Shown: positions 1 through 6,728, counted from the stretch's first letter. The stretch is DNA of 6,754 bases from an uncultured Oscillospiraceae bacterium (GCA_934511545.1 CAKSWM010000076.1:1-6754); one strand, 5' to 3'. The notes: generated by a model not told the origin, from the letters alone. Numbers and translations: made by a program.

Positions 1-1
1 C

Positions 2-1138
2 GACTATACAGAGGACAGTACTATACAGCGCGGAAGGATCGATCTTCCGTTCATGCTGCTGACGCTGCTGCTGCTGACGATAGGCGTTGTCATGGTACTT
101 TCGTCGAGCTTTGCCCGGGCGTATTACGATCTTGAAAACGAAACGGGCGGAGACGCGACATATTATTTTGTGCGTCAGCTGATATTTGCAGTCGGCGGAG
201 TTGGAGTAATGTTCATTTTTTCCCGCTTTCCGATGGTTCTTTACAGGCGGCTGTCGTTTATCGTCCTCTGCGTCGGAATAGGGTGCCTTGCGCTCGTTCC
301 GATCATAGGCACCACCGTCAACGGCGCAAAGCGCTGGATCAGCCTTGGCTTTACAACATTCCAGCCGTCGGAGATAGCAAAGATCGGCGTTATACTCTAT
401 TTTTCATCGCTGATATGCAAGTTCAGGGATAAAATGCAGACCTTCAAATACGGCATAGCGCCATTTGTCGTCATTCTTGCAATAATCGTCGGGCTGCTGC
501 TGCTGGAACCGCACATTTCTGCGTCGATAATCATTATTGCGGTCAGCGTAGTGCTTCTTTTTGTCGGCGGTGTTAAGCTGCGCTGGTTTGTCGGCGGGGC
601 CGCCGTGCTTGGCCTGGGCTTTGTTGTCGTTGTGACTCAGTTTTCGCATGCGTCCAGCAGAATACAGACGTGGCTTGATCCGTTCGCGGATGCAACGGGC
701 GATGGCTGGCAGACCGTGCAGTCGCTTTACGCGGTCGGCAGCGGCGGCATGACGGGGCTGGGGCTCGGTCAGAGCCGTCAGAAATACCTGTATCTGCCCG
801 AAGAGCATAACGACTTTATTTTTTCAATCATCTGCGAAGAGCTCGGATATATAGGCGCGGTCCTGATCCTTGCGCTGTTTGCGCTGCTTATCATACGCGG
901 CTACTGGCTTGCAATGCATGCGCGCGACAGATACAGCTTTTTTGTCTGCGTCGGTATCACAACGCTGCTGGCGTTTCAGGTCATTATGAACGTTTCCGTC
1001 TGCACGAACCTGATGCCCTGTACGGGCATTTCACTGCCGCTGTTCAGCTACGGCGGAACGGCTCTGCTGATCCAGATGGCGGAGATGGGGATAATACTGA
1101 GTATGTCGCGCGATATACCGGCGAAAAAGTCCGGCTGA
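2..1138 (+). CDS. ftsW: FtsW/SpoVE-type SEDS peptidoglycan glycosyltransferase, 5' partial
   Basis: Integral membrane SEDS-family polymerase that links lipid II into glycan strands at the septum together with a class B PBP. The frame is open to the left edge: 17 codons (DYTEDSTIQRGRIDLPF) precede the first internal ATG at 53, and the RIDLPF-plus-hydrophobic pattern is normal N-terminal FtsW sequence, so the true start lies outside the window. Visible are many hydrophobic helices, GAKRWISLGFTTFQPSEIAK (about visible residues 108–127), LLLEPH, and the large extracellular loop with LDPFADATGDGWQTVQS and LPEEHNDFIFS. The Asp in that last motif (codon 812–814) matches the essential SEDS Asp (E. 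coli FtsW D297, RodA D255 in Thermus). The C-terminus has PLFSYGGTALL. The gene is 36 bases before murG, as in dcw clusters. Sporulation-specific SpoVE is so similar that the two cannot be separated from sequence; RodA is less likely given the neighbours. Confidence 0.95.
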   Translation, partial: DYTEDSTIQRGRIDLPFMLLTLLLLTIGVVMVLSSSFARAYYDLENETGGDATYYFVRQLIFAVGGVGVMFIFSRFPMVLYRRLSFIVLCVGIGCLALVPIIGTTVNGAKRWISLGFTTFQPSEIAKIGVILYFSSLICKFRDKMQTFKYGIAPFVVILAIIVGLLLLEPHISASIIIIAVSVVLLFVGGVKLRWFVGGAAVLGLGFVVVVTQFSHASSRIQTWLDPFADATGDGWQTVQSLYAVGSGGMTGLGLGQSRQKYLYLPEEHNDFIFSIICEELGYIGAVLILALFALLIIRGYWLAMHARDRYSFFVCVGITTLLAFQVIMNVSVCTNLMPCTGISLPLFSYGGTALLIQMAEMGIILSMSRDIPAKKSG

Positions 1139-1160
1139 ACTTACCGGCAAAAGATATGTT

Positions 1161-1166
1161 AAGGAG
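1161..1166 (+). promoter_or_regulatory. murG ribosome binding site that decides its start
   Basis: AAGGAG lies only 2 bases before the ATG at 1169 but 8 bases before the ATG at 1175. The second spacing is normal, so translation most likely begins at 1175 (MRYLFTCGGT...), two codons inside the longest open frame. Confidence 0.75.
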
Positions 1167-1174
1167 AAATGAAA

Positions 1175-2302
1175 ATGAGATACCTCTTTACATGCGGCGG
1201 GACCGCCGGACATATTAACCCTGCTCTTGGCGTTGCCGAGCGTATCATGCAGATCCAGCCCGACGCTGAGATCCTGTTTGTCGGCGCGGCCGGGAAAATG
1301 GAAACAGAGCTCGTCCCGCGCGAGGGCTTTGATATAAAAACCATAACCATAACCAATATCCGCCGCGGCATAAAGCCTGCGGATATCGTTCACAATGCAA
1401 AGACGCTCAAAAACATAGTTGCTTCGACCGCCGCCAGCAAAAGGATCCTGAAGGAGTTCAAGCCGGACGTCGCTGTCGGTACCGGCGGCTATGTATGTTA
1501 TCCTGTCCTGAAGGCGGCGGCGTCCCTCGGAATACCGACCGCCGTACACGAGTCGAATGCCGTTCCGGGTCTTACGACAAGCCAGCTTGCCGGCGTCGTG
1601 GACAGGATAATGGTCGGGTTTGAAGAGAGCAGAAAAGAGTATAAGCATCCCGAAAAGGTCATAGTGACAGGAACCCCGGTGCGTACCCAGTTTGACCCTG
1701 ACAGGGACCCCGCACAGGCGAAAGAAAAGCTTGGCCTGCCGGCTGACAAGCCGCTGGTCCTTTCCGTTTGGGGCAGCCTCGGCGCTTCAAAGATGAATGA
1801 GATCATTGTCGGTGTGATCGAACGCGCGCTGCGCAAGCCCGCGTTCAGCCTTATCCACTCTGCGGGTACCCGCGGATATGACGCAATGGAACAGCGCATG
1901 AGGGAAGAGGGCATCGAAGGCTGTGCCGGATCCGGTTTTCTCGTAAAGAATTATATTTACAACATGCCGGATGTCATGGCCGCCGCCGATATCATAATTT
2001 GCCGCAGCGGAGCATCCACGCTGTCTGAGCTTGGCTATATGGGCAAGCCTGCAATACTTGTTCCGTCTCCGAACGTGACGAATAACCATCAGGAGAAGAA
2101 TGCGCGGGTCCTTGAGGCGAAGGGGGCCGCGAGGGTCATTCTTGAATCCGATTGCAGCGCCGATAAGCTTATCGGCATGATCTCCGAACTGCTGAAGCAT
2201 CCCGATACGCTTTCCGAGATGTCCAAACGGATGAAGAGCTTCGGAAATCCGGATGCGACGGACAGGATAGCCGACATTATCATTGGGCTTGCCAGAAAAT
2301 AA
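1175..2302 (+). CDS. murG: MurG, UDP-GlcNAc:lipid I N-acetylglucosaminyltransferase
   Basis: Peripheral inner-face membrane enzyme of the GT28 family (GT-B fold) that adds GlcNAc from UDP-GlcNAc to lipid I, giving lipid II, the substrate of FtsW. From the ATG at 1175 the protein has 375 residues, close to the usual 355–375. N-terminal acceptor domain: GGTAGHINPA (8–17, with the conserved His13), GTGGYV (102–107) and HESNAVPGLT (125–134). C-terminal donor domain: WGSLGASKMNE (199–209, where many species have GGSxGA), SGASTLSE (278–285, ending in the Glu that matches E. coli E269) and NNHQEKNA (303–310). The first ATG at 1169 is too close to the Shine-Dalgarno sequence. It follows ftsW by 36 bases without a visible terminator, so the two are probably co-transcribed, and it is followed by an intrinsic terminator. 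All key motifs are intact, so it should be active. Confidence 0.97.
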   Translation: MRYLFTCGGTAGHINPALGVAERIMQIQPDAEILFVGAAGKMETELVPREGFDIKTITITNIRRGIKPADIVHNAKTLKNIVASTAASKRILKEFKPDVAVGTGGYVCYPVLKAAASLGIPTAVHESNAVPGLTTSQLAGVVDRIMVGFEESRKEYKHPEKVIVTGTPVRTQFDPDRDPAQAKEKLGLPADKPLVLSVWGSLGASKMNEIIVGVIERALRKPAFSLIHSAGTRGYDAMEQRMREEGIEGCAGSGFLVKNYIYNMPDVMAAADIIICRSGASTLSELGYMGKPAILVPSPNVTNNHQEKNARVLEAKGAARVILESDCSADKLIGMISELLKHPDTLSEMSKRMKSFGNPDATDRIADIIIGLARK

Positions 2303-2309
2303 AACGAAG

Positions 2310-2340
2310 AAAATGCCGGTTTTTTGACCGGTGTTTTTCT
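2310..2340 (+). terminator. Intrinsic terminator after murG
   Basis: A stem AATGCCGGT / ACCGGTGTT (2312–2320 with 2327–2335) encloses a six-base loop TTTTTG. The core CCGGT/ACCGG is perfect, two G·U pairs follow, then A-T pairs that run into the T-rich tract (TTTTTCTTTGTTT). It begins 8 bases after the murG stop and should end the ftsW–murG transcript at least partly. The T tract partly doubles as the 3' arm, so efficiency is uncertain. Confidence 0.8.
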
Positions 2341-2349
2341 TTGTTTCTC

Positions 2350-2378
2350 TTGTTAAAACCGCGGAAATATGGTATCAT
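2350..2378 (+). promoter_or_regulatory. Predicted sigma-A promoter for murA–ftsQ
   Basis: TTGTTA (2350–2355) and TATCAT (2373–2378) are separated by 17 bases. TG at 2370–2371 gives an extended -10 (TGnTATCAT). Transcription would start near 2385, giving a leader of about 54 bases before murA. Its place just after the murG terminator supports it. CATAAT at 2376–2381 is an alternative -10 but would need a 20-base spacer. Confidence 0.6.
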
Positions 2379-2401
2379 AATAACCAAAATGTCTCGGTAT
2401 G

Positions 2402-2424
2402 CATAGTATGTTGCAAATACTGTG
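2402..2424 (+). other. Leader hairpin directly before the murA ribosome binding site
   Basis: CATAGTAT (2402–2409) pairs with ATACTGTG (2417–2424) over 8 positions with one U·G pair and a seven-base loop GTTGCAA. Two further wobble pairs (2401·2425 and 2400·2426) could reach the first G of the Shine-Dalgarno sequence. There is no T tract behind it, so it is not a terminator. It could modulate ribosome access, stabilise the transcript, or be a DNA operator; function is unknown. Confidence 0.45.
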
Positions 2425-2425
2425 T

Positions 2426-2432
2426 GGAGGAG
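2426..2432 (+). promoter_or_regulatory. murA ribosome binding site that decides its start
   Basis: GGAGGAG stands 6 bases before the ATG at 2439. It fixes the start there rather than at the GTG at 2331, which lies inside the murG terminator stem and upstream of the predicted promoter. Confidence 0.85.
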
Positions 2433-2438
2433 ACGTCT

Positions 2439-3704
2439 ATGAGTATCTGGCGAATCAACGGAGGAAAGCAGCTTTGCGGAAGTGTTCGTTCACAGGGTTC
2501 GAAAAATGCGGCCCTGCCCATAATCGCGGCTTCCGTGATATGTCCGTGCGAGACCGAGCTTTTGAATTGCCCCAGACTGCGCGATATCGAAACTGCGCTG
2601 GATATTCTGCGGCATCTCGGCTGCGGCGTTGAGCGCGAGGATGATATAGTCAATATCGACTCCAGAGAGCTTTGCAGATATGACATCCCGGAGTGCCTTA
2701 TGCGCGAGATGCGGGCTTCCGTCCTGTTTCTTGGGGCGCTGGCTGCGCGCACGGGGCGAGCGGAAATATCCGCGCCCGGAGGATGCCGCATCGGCAAGCG
2801 CCCGATAGATATCCACCTTTCGATGCTCGGCAAGCTTGGCTATGATGTCAACGATGACGGGGGCAGGATCGTCTGCTCTGCGGGAGAACTCACCGGCGGA
2901 GAGTTCGAGCTGCCGTATCCCAGCGTGGGCGCAACGGAGAATGCAATGCTGGCTGCCTGCGCTGCGAATGGAAGGACCATTATACATAACGCGGCCAGGG
3001 AGCCGGAAATATCTGCCCTCGGTGCGTTTCTTATCTGCATGGGAGCCAATGTATCGGGTCTTGGGACCGGAAGCATAATTATAAGCGGATGCCGTCCGTC
3101 GGACAGGGTAGGGTTCAGGATACCGGCGGACAGAATAGTAACGGCAACGCAGCTGTGCGCCGTTGCCGCCTGCGGCGGCTCTGCCGAGATAAGCGGCGCG
3201 ATAGTCTCGGAGAACGAGGCGGTCCTGGACAGTCTGAAGCGCTGTGGGTGCGAGATCACCGGCGGCGGACAGAAGCTGAACATTCGTGCTCCGGAAAGGC
3301 TGTGCTCTGCCGGACTTATCGCAACAAGGCCTTTTCCTGGATTCCCGACGGACGCTCAGCCGCTGATGATGGCGGCCAGCCTGCGGTCGGCCGGGTCCAC
3401 GATCTTTATAGAGAATATATTTGAAAACAGATATATGCATGCACATGAGTTCCGCAAGCTCGGTGCTTCCGTCCAGACAGAGGGCCGGGTCGCGCTTGTA
3501 ACGGGGATACCGCAGCTGCACGGCAGCGAAATGCGGGCAAGCGACCTTCGCGGCGGCGCGGGACTTGTCATAGCGGCCATGTCGGCGCAGGGGCAGTCCA
3601 TCGTCGTTGATGACGGGGAATATATCGCCCGCGGGTATGAGGATATTTCAGCGCTGTTTTCCGGTCTTGGCGCGGATATCGAACCTTGGAACATGAAAGG
3701 GTAA
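2439..3704 (+). CDS. murA: MurA, UDP-N-acetylglucosamine 1-carboxyvinyltransferase
   Basis: Cytoplasmic enolpyruvyl transferase that joins phosphoenolpyruvate to UDP-GlcNAc, the first committed step of peptidoglycan synthesis. The 421-residue product from the ATG at 2439 has the usual family length and two inside-out alpha/beta domains. Active-site residues sit almost exactly at E. coli numbering: Lys22 in SKNAALP, Cys116 in PGGCRIGKRPIDIH (E. coli C115), Asp305 in FPTDAQP, Arg371 in DLRGGAGLVIA, and Arg398 in RGYEDI (E. coli R397). The Cys is the residue alkylated by fosfomycin, so this is the Cys-type and presumably sensitive form. Many Bacillota carry two MurA paralogs (MurA/MurAA and MurZ/MurAB); which one this is cannot be told here, although the dcw location suggests the main copy. 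It starts its own transcription unit after a terminator and promoter, and ftsQ follows after 4 bases. Confidence 0.97.
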   Translation: MSIWRINGGKQLCGSVRSQGSKNAALPIIAASVICPCETELLNCPRLRDIETALDILRHLGCGVEREDDIVNIDSRELCRYDIPECLMREMRASVLFLGALAARTGRAEISAPGGCRIGKRPIDIHLSMLGKLGYDVNDDGGRIVCSAGELTGGEFELPYPSVGATENAMLAACAANGRTIIHNAAREPEISALGAFLICMGANVSGLGTGSIIISGCRPSDRVGFRIPADRIVTATQLCAVAACGGSAEISGAIVSENEAVLDSLKRCGCEITGGGQKLNIRAPERLCSAGLIATRPFPGFPTDAQPLMMAASLRSAGSTIFIENIFENRYMHAHEFRKLGASVQTEGRVALVTGIPQLHGSEMRASDLRGGAGLVIAAMSAQGQSIVVDDGEYIARGYEDISALFSGLGADIEPWNMKG

Positions 3705-3708
3705 TACA

Positions 3709-4455
3709 ATGGCACAGGCAAAACCAAAGAAGGTAAAAAAGCGCAGCGCACTGTATGCACCGCTGACGTTTATCATAGTTTGCGCGGCTCTGGTGTTCGG
3801 TATAGGCGTTTTTTTTCGCGTTTCCGCGATCGAGGTCGTCGGCGCTTCGTACTATACCGAACAGGAGATAATCGACGCATCGGGCATCGAAAAGGGCGAC
3901 AATCTGTTTTTTATAAACAGATTCGCGGCTTACAGCAGAATTTATGCGAAGCTTCCCTATATTTCAAGCGCCGTTGTGTCGAGAGAGCTTCCCAACAGGA
4001 TAGTGATAGAGGTAACTGAGGGAAACGCGGTAGCATGTATACGCAGCGAAGGGGAATACTGGCTTATCGACAGGAACTGCAAGATACTCGACAGCGTCGG
4101 CGCCGCGGACGCGCAGGGGGTTATCAATGTTACGGGACTCATCCCGTCCGGGCCTGTTGTCGGCGAGGAATTGAAGCTGGAGACGGGGGACAGCACTGCC
4201 GTGCAATTTGTTTCCGATGTCCTGACGGCGATGGCGGAACTCGGAATGACGGGGGACGTGACCTATCTGGATATGACGAACATATCGGACCCGAGCTTTG
4301 ATTATCTCGGCCGTTTTACGGTAAAGTTGGGACGTGATGACGCAGTGCAGTACAAACTTGAGCTTTTGCTCAGCGCGGTCGCTCAGCTTGGCGAAGGAGA
4401 CGAGGGCCTGCTCGATCTGTCTATCGACAAAAAGGTGCACTTCAGCCCGTATTGA
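3709..4455 (+). CDS. ftsQ: FtsQ/DivIB cell division protein with POTRA domain
   Basis: Bitopic divisome scaffold that contacts the FtsL/FtsB (DivIC) pair and helps activate septal synthesis by FtsW and its PBP. The 248-residue product has a short basic cytoplasmic tail (AKPKKVKKRS, 4–13), one transmembrane helix (about 15–36), and a POTRA domain (about 37–104: FRVSAIEVVGASYYTEQEI through PNRIVIEVTE). A beta-rich domain follows (EGEYWLIDRNCKILD, about 115–128), then a hydrophilic C-terminus. The tail is short compared with B. subtilis DivIB, which has a longer cytoplasmic part. The ATG at 3709 is preceded by AAAGGG (3696–3701) inside the end of murA, with 7 bases between, and the genes are 4 bases apart, so the two are almost surely co-transcribed and perhaps translationally coupled. 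Sequence conservation in this family is low; the POTRA signature and location carry the call. Confidence 0.9.
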   Translation: MAQAKPKKVKKRSALYAPLTFIIVCAALVFGIGVFFRVSAIEVVGASYYTEQEIIDASGIEKGDNLFFINRFAAYSRIYAKLPYISSAVVSRELPNRIVIEVTEGNAVACIRSEGEYWLIDRNCKILDSVGAADAQGVINVTGLIPSGPVVGEELKLETGDSTAVQFVSDVLTAMAELGMTGDVTYLDMTNISDPSFDYLGRFTVKLGRDDAVQYKLELLLSAVAQLGEGDEGLLDLSIDKKVHFSPY

Positions 4456-4464
4456 TGCGTAATG

Positions 4465-4485
4465 CAGCGGAAAAGCTGTTTTTTT
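4465..4485 (+). terminator. Short intrinsic terminator after ftsQ
   Basis: CAGC (4465–4468) pairs with GCTG (4475–4478) around the loop GGAAAA, extendable by one G·U pair, and is followed by seven Ts (4479–4485). The stem is short, so readthrough from murA–ftsQ into ftsZ is likely. It starts 9 bases after the ftsQ stop. Confidence 0.5.
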
Positions 4486-4518
4486 GTATTGGTTCACATA
4501 ATATTTTATAAAGAAGTA

Positions 4519-4547
4519 TTGACCTGCGCGAAAAATCGTTATAAAAT
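4519..4547 (+). promoter_or_regulatory. Predicted sigma-A promoter for ftsZ
   Basis: TTGACC (4519–4524) and TAAAAT (4542–4547) are separated by 17 bases and each matches the consensus at five of six positions. An overlapping TATAAA at 4540–4545 would have a 15-base spacer. The surrounding gap is AT-rich, unlike the genes. Transcription would begin near 4554, giving a leader of about 76 bases that contains the hairpin at 4573–4603. Confidence 0.75.
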
Positions 4548-4572
4548 AACTCTATATTTATGGATATAAACT

Positions 4573-4603
4573 GCATTGGTGTGCATATTACTTCACACCA
4601 AGC
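4573..4603 (+). other. Strong inverted repeat in the ftsZ leader
   Basis: TTGGTGTG (4576–4583) and CACACCAA (4594–4601) form a perfect 8-base-pair stem with a ten-base loop. With A4575 bulged, two more pairs (G4573–C4603, C4574–G4602) extend it. It lies between the predicted promoter and the Shine-Dalgarno sequence GGGAGG (4616–4621), about 12 bases upstream of the latter. No T tract follows, so it is not a terminator. It could be a regulator binding site or a 5' UTR structure affecting ftsZ mRNA stability or translation. Confidence 0.6.
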
Positions 4604-4629
4604 CTAAATTATAATGGGAGGCTACGGAT

Positions 4630-5799
4630 ATGTCTTTTTCACTTGAGACCGGTCCCGAAAACGTTGTTACAATAAAAGTCGTCGGTGTCGGCGGAGCAGG
4701 AAACAATGTTGTCAACAGGATGGTAAAATCGGGAACTAAGGGAGTCGAATTCATCGCCATCAATACGGACAAGCAGGCTCTCGCGGTATCAAGCGCGGAT
4801 CAGAAGATTCAGATCGGCGAAAAGCTGACTCATGGTCAGGGTGCAGGTTCCGACCCTGAAATAGGAAAAAAGTCCGCGGAGGAAAGCCGCAACAACATCG
4901 CAAAGAGCTTTGAAGACGCGGATATGGTCTTTATAACCGCCGGTATGGGCGGCGGAACCGGAACAGGCGCTGCTCCCACGATCGCGGATATCGCCAGAGA
5001 GGCCGGTATACTTACTGTCGGCGTTGTAACAAAACCGTTCGGGTTTGAGGGAAAGCGCCGTATGCTTCAGGCTCAGGCCGGCATAAACGAGCTTCTTGGA
5101 AAGGTCGATTCTCTGCTGATCATACCCAACGATCGTCTGAAATACGCGACCGACCAGAAGGTCACCTTTGCAAATGCGTTCGAGATAGCTGACGATGTTC
5201 TGCACCAGGCGGTCACCAGTATCTCGGATCTTATCAAAAACACCGGATTCATCAATCTCGACTTCGCGGACGTAACCACCATAATGAAGGACGCGGGATT
5301 TGCCCACATGGGCGTCGGACATGCAGCAGGCAAGGGCAAGGCAGAGGATGCAGCCCGCGCGGCTGTTGCCAGCCCGCTGATGGAGACCTCCATCGACGGA
5401 GCGAGAGGCGTTCTCGTCAATATCACCGGTTCTCAGGATATGGGACTTGAGGATGTCGAGGCCGCGGCAAACCTTGTCCAGGCCGCCGCACATCCTGACG
5501 CCAACATTATCTTTGGCGCCACCTTTGACGAGACTATGGATGACGAGATCCGCGTCACCGTCATCGCGACCGGTTTTGATGACGGTCCCGTCAAGAAGAC
5601 AGCTGAATTTTCCGCCGCTGCGGAATCGGCACCCAAAACTGAGCCGAGAGCCGAAACTGTGGTATCTCAGGGACTCTATACTGTTGCCTCGGAAAAGGCG
5701 GCATCCGAAAAACAGCCCGAGCAGGAAACAGTTCCCGCACCGGCTGCGGAGGATGAGGATCCCTTCGACAGCATCTTTAAGATTTTTAACTCCAAATAA
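4630..5799 (+). CDS. ftsZ: FtsZ, tubulin-like cell division GTPase
   Basis: Cytoplasmic GTPase that polymerises into the Z ring and organises the divisome. The 389-residue product has the N-terminal nucleotide-binding motif [14 protein letters not shown] (18–31), the tubulin signature GGGTGTG (107–113), [11 protein letters not shown] (134–144), and the T7 synergy loop NLDFAD (209–214) with the catalytic Asp residues. The globular core ends near residue 317 (VTVIATGF). A linker of about 57 residues rich in Ala, Glu, Pro and Ser follows (319–375), then the tail [15 protein letters not shown] (375–389), which differs from the common (D/E)IPxFLR(K/R)R peptide that binds FtsA, SepF and others. GGGAGG (4616–4621) lies 8 bases before the ATG. 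The gene has its own promoter and leader hairpin, consistent with separate control of FtsZ dosage. No ftsA or sepF is directly upstream. Confidence 0.98.
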   Translation: MSFSLETGPENVVTIKVVGVGGAGNNVVNRMVKSGTKGVEFIAINTDKQALAVSSADQKIQIGEKLTHGQGAGSDPEIGKKSAEESRNNIAKSFEDADMVFITAGMGGGTGTGAAPTIADIAREAGILTVGVVTKPFGFEGKRRMLQAQAGINELLGKVDSLLIIPNDRLKYATDQKVTFANAFEIADDVLHQAVTSISDLIKNTGFINLDFADVTTIMKDAGFAHMGVGHAAGKGKAEDAARAAVASPLMETSIDGARGVLVNITGSQDMGLEDVEAAANLVQAAAHPDANIIFGATFDETMDDEIRVTVIATGFDDGPVKKTAEFSAAAESAPKTEPRAETVVSQGLYTVASEKAASEKQPEQETVPAPAAEDEDPFDSIFKIFNSK

Positions 5800-5823
5800 T
5801 TCTTCTGTCAAATCTTCCACGGG

Positions 5824-5846
5824 CGGGCGTCAGCTCGCCCGATTTT
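5824..5846 (+). terminator. Possible terminator or attenuator after ftsZ
   Basis: CGGGCG (5824–5829) pairs perfectly with CGCCCG (5836–5841) around the loop TCAGCT, and is followed by ATTTTATATT. The stem is strong but the T run is only four long. It may end part of the ftsZ transcripts while letting some read into the downstream membrane protein gene, for which no convincing promoter is visible in the 70-base gap. Confidence 0.6.
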
Positions 5847-5869
5847 ATATTGACATAAAGGAGAAGCCT

Positions 5870-6658
5870 ATGGAAATTACTGTAGCTGCTGGAACAATTA
5901 CAGCGATGGGTGTCGCTCTTGGCGTTTGTTTTGGACTGCCTTTTGTGTTTATAATCGCAAACAGGCACAAAATGATGCTGATGCCGCTCATATGCGGTCT
6001 GGCCGCATGGTGTGCTTTTTCCTATTTTGGCGCGGGGATGCTGACACGCTCCGTTTTTACGTCCGATACTGCCGGCGGAGCTGTCATGACGGCGGTCACG
6101 CAAAGCGTGATAATAGTTCTGGGGCATTTCCTGATACTGAAGTTTATTTCCAACAGCAAAAAAGAACCCGGTGCCGTACTGTCATATGGCCTTGGATATA
6201 CGCTCATCGAGCTTGTTCTCATACACGGAATGCAGTTGTTTTCAAAGATCGCGCTTGCGACCGCTGTTAACAACAATGGCTTTGAAAAGGTTGCGACGAC
6301 TGTTGAGGACAGCGACGCACTGTATGAACTCGTGAACTCCATCGCGTCAACTCCGGTTTATGAGCATCTCCTGGGCGCGGCAGAGATAGTGTGTGTGTTC
6401 CTGCTGACATTGGCGGTATGCGTGTTTATGTGGTATGGGATAATCAGGTCAAAGCCGGTACTGATACTTGCCGCTGTGGCCGCTCAGCTTATGTGCATGT
6501 GCGCGGTGATCGTGCTGCCGCGGTATTCCGTCATGGCCGCAGAGACGGTTTACGGAGTGCTTTCGGTGGCTTCTGCCGTGCTTGCGTTCTGCCTGTACAG
6601 AAAGGTGGAAGGCGGACCACAATACAGTGCGGATCCGGTCAACAGGTTCAGTCTGTGA
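5870..6658 (+). CDS. Seven-helix membrane protein, probably YhfC-like (DUF2324)
   Basis: The 262-residue product is almost wholly hydrophobic, with about seven predicted helices (near 5–30, 35–59, 71–93, 103–132, 166–192, 195–216, 222–243) and one hydrophilic loop (about 133–165). Layout, length and the segment LSYGLGYTLIELVLI (104–118) recall the YhfC family (PF10086), regarded as possible intramembrane metalloproteases; this match is from memory and not certain. The residues I would expect in such proteins, an EExxR-like motif in the third helix and a late His/Asp motif, seem absent: the third helix reads QSVIIVLGHFLILKF and the sixth LAAVAAQLMCMC. A catalytic role is therefore doubtful. 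The ATG at 5870 follows AAAGGAG (5857–5863) by 6 bases; the same frame is open back to 5447 within ftsZ, but that part is a shadow. It lies 70 bases after ftsZ. Function unknown; a YhfC relative or an unrelated transporter-like protein are the alternatives. Confidence 0.8.
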   Translation: MEITVAAGTITAMGVALGVCFGLPFVFIIANRHKMMLMPLICGLAAWCAFSYFGAGMLTRSVFTSDTAGGAVMTAVTQSVIIVLGHFLILKFISNSKKEPGAVLSYGLGYTLIELVLIHGMQLFSKIALATAVNNNGFEKVATTVEDSDALYELVNSIASTPVYEHLLGAAEIVCVFLLTLAVCVFMWYGIIRSKPVLILAAVAAQLMCMCAVIVLPRYSVMAAETVYGVLSVASAVLAFCLYRKVEGGPQYSADPVNRFSL

Positions 6659-6660
6659 TA

Positions 6661-6690
6661 TGGATATATTTATTATCCCGTGTATATACT
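6661..6690 (+). promoter_or_regulatory. Weak candidate promoter for the gene at the right edge
   Basis: TATACT (6685–6690) resembles a -10 box, and TGGATA (6661–6666) is a poor -35 at 18 bases. The stretch is AT-rich between two genes, where promoters often occur, but AT-rich sequence yields such matches by chance. Confidence 0.3.
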
Positions 6691-6700
6691 TTTTTATATG

Positions 6701-6712
6701 GCCGTTAACGGC
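6701..6712 (+). repeat. Perfect 12-base palindrome before the last gene
   Basis: GCCGTTAACGGC is fully self-complementary and ends 3 bases before the AAAAGGAG ribosome binding site. It could be a dimeric regulator site downstream of the candidate promoter, or a small hairpin (4-base-pair stem, TTAA loop) in the leader. Nothing more can be said from one copy. Confidence 0.5.
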
Positions 6713-6728
6713 GTGAAAAGGAGATGTC

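Noticed and set aside
54..78. CTG-rich repetitive stretch in ftsW
   Set aside because: It encodes the leucine-rich first transmembrane helix; codon preference for CTG explains it without a repeat element.
2331..2438. A 36-codon N-terminal extension of MurA from a GTG at 2331
   Set aside because: It runs through the terminator stem and the predicted promoter, has no Shine-Dalgarno sequence, and resembles no MurA. The ATG at 2439 has GGAGGAG at ideal spacing and puts Lys22 and Asp305 at E. coli numbering.
2490..3521. 343-codon open frame on the minus strand opposite murA
   Set aside because: Shadow of a G+C-rich gene: rich in Arg, no recognisable domain, no ribosome binding site, and murA is intact on the other strand.
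4610..4615. Perfect TATAAT just before the ftsZ ribosome binding site
   Set aside because: It has no good -35 at 16–18 bases, and transcription from it would begin at or after the Shine-Dalgarno sequence, leaving the message without it.
4789..5820. 343-codon open frame on the minus strand opposite ftsZ
   Set aside because: Shadow of ftsZ, with Cys/Gly/Arg-rich sequence and no known motif; the matching length with the other shadow is chance.
5850..5855. Perfect TTGACA before the YhfC-like gene
   Set aside because: A -10 at 17 bases would fall inside the coding sequence (GAAATT at 5873–5878), which is not a match and would give a transcript lacking the start codon.
5447..5869. A long frame overlapping the end of ftsZ and joined to the YhfC-like gene
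   Set aside because: It is an out-of-frame reading of ftsZ coding sequence that happens to lack stops; its residues are low-complexity Arg/Pro/Ser, and a clear Shine-Dalgarno sequence supports the start at 5870.
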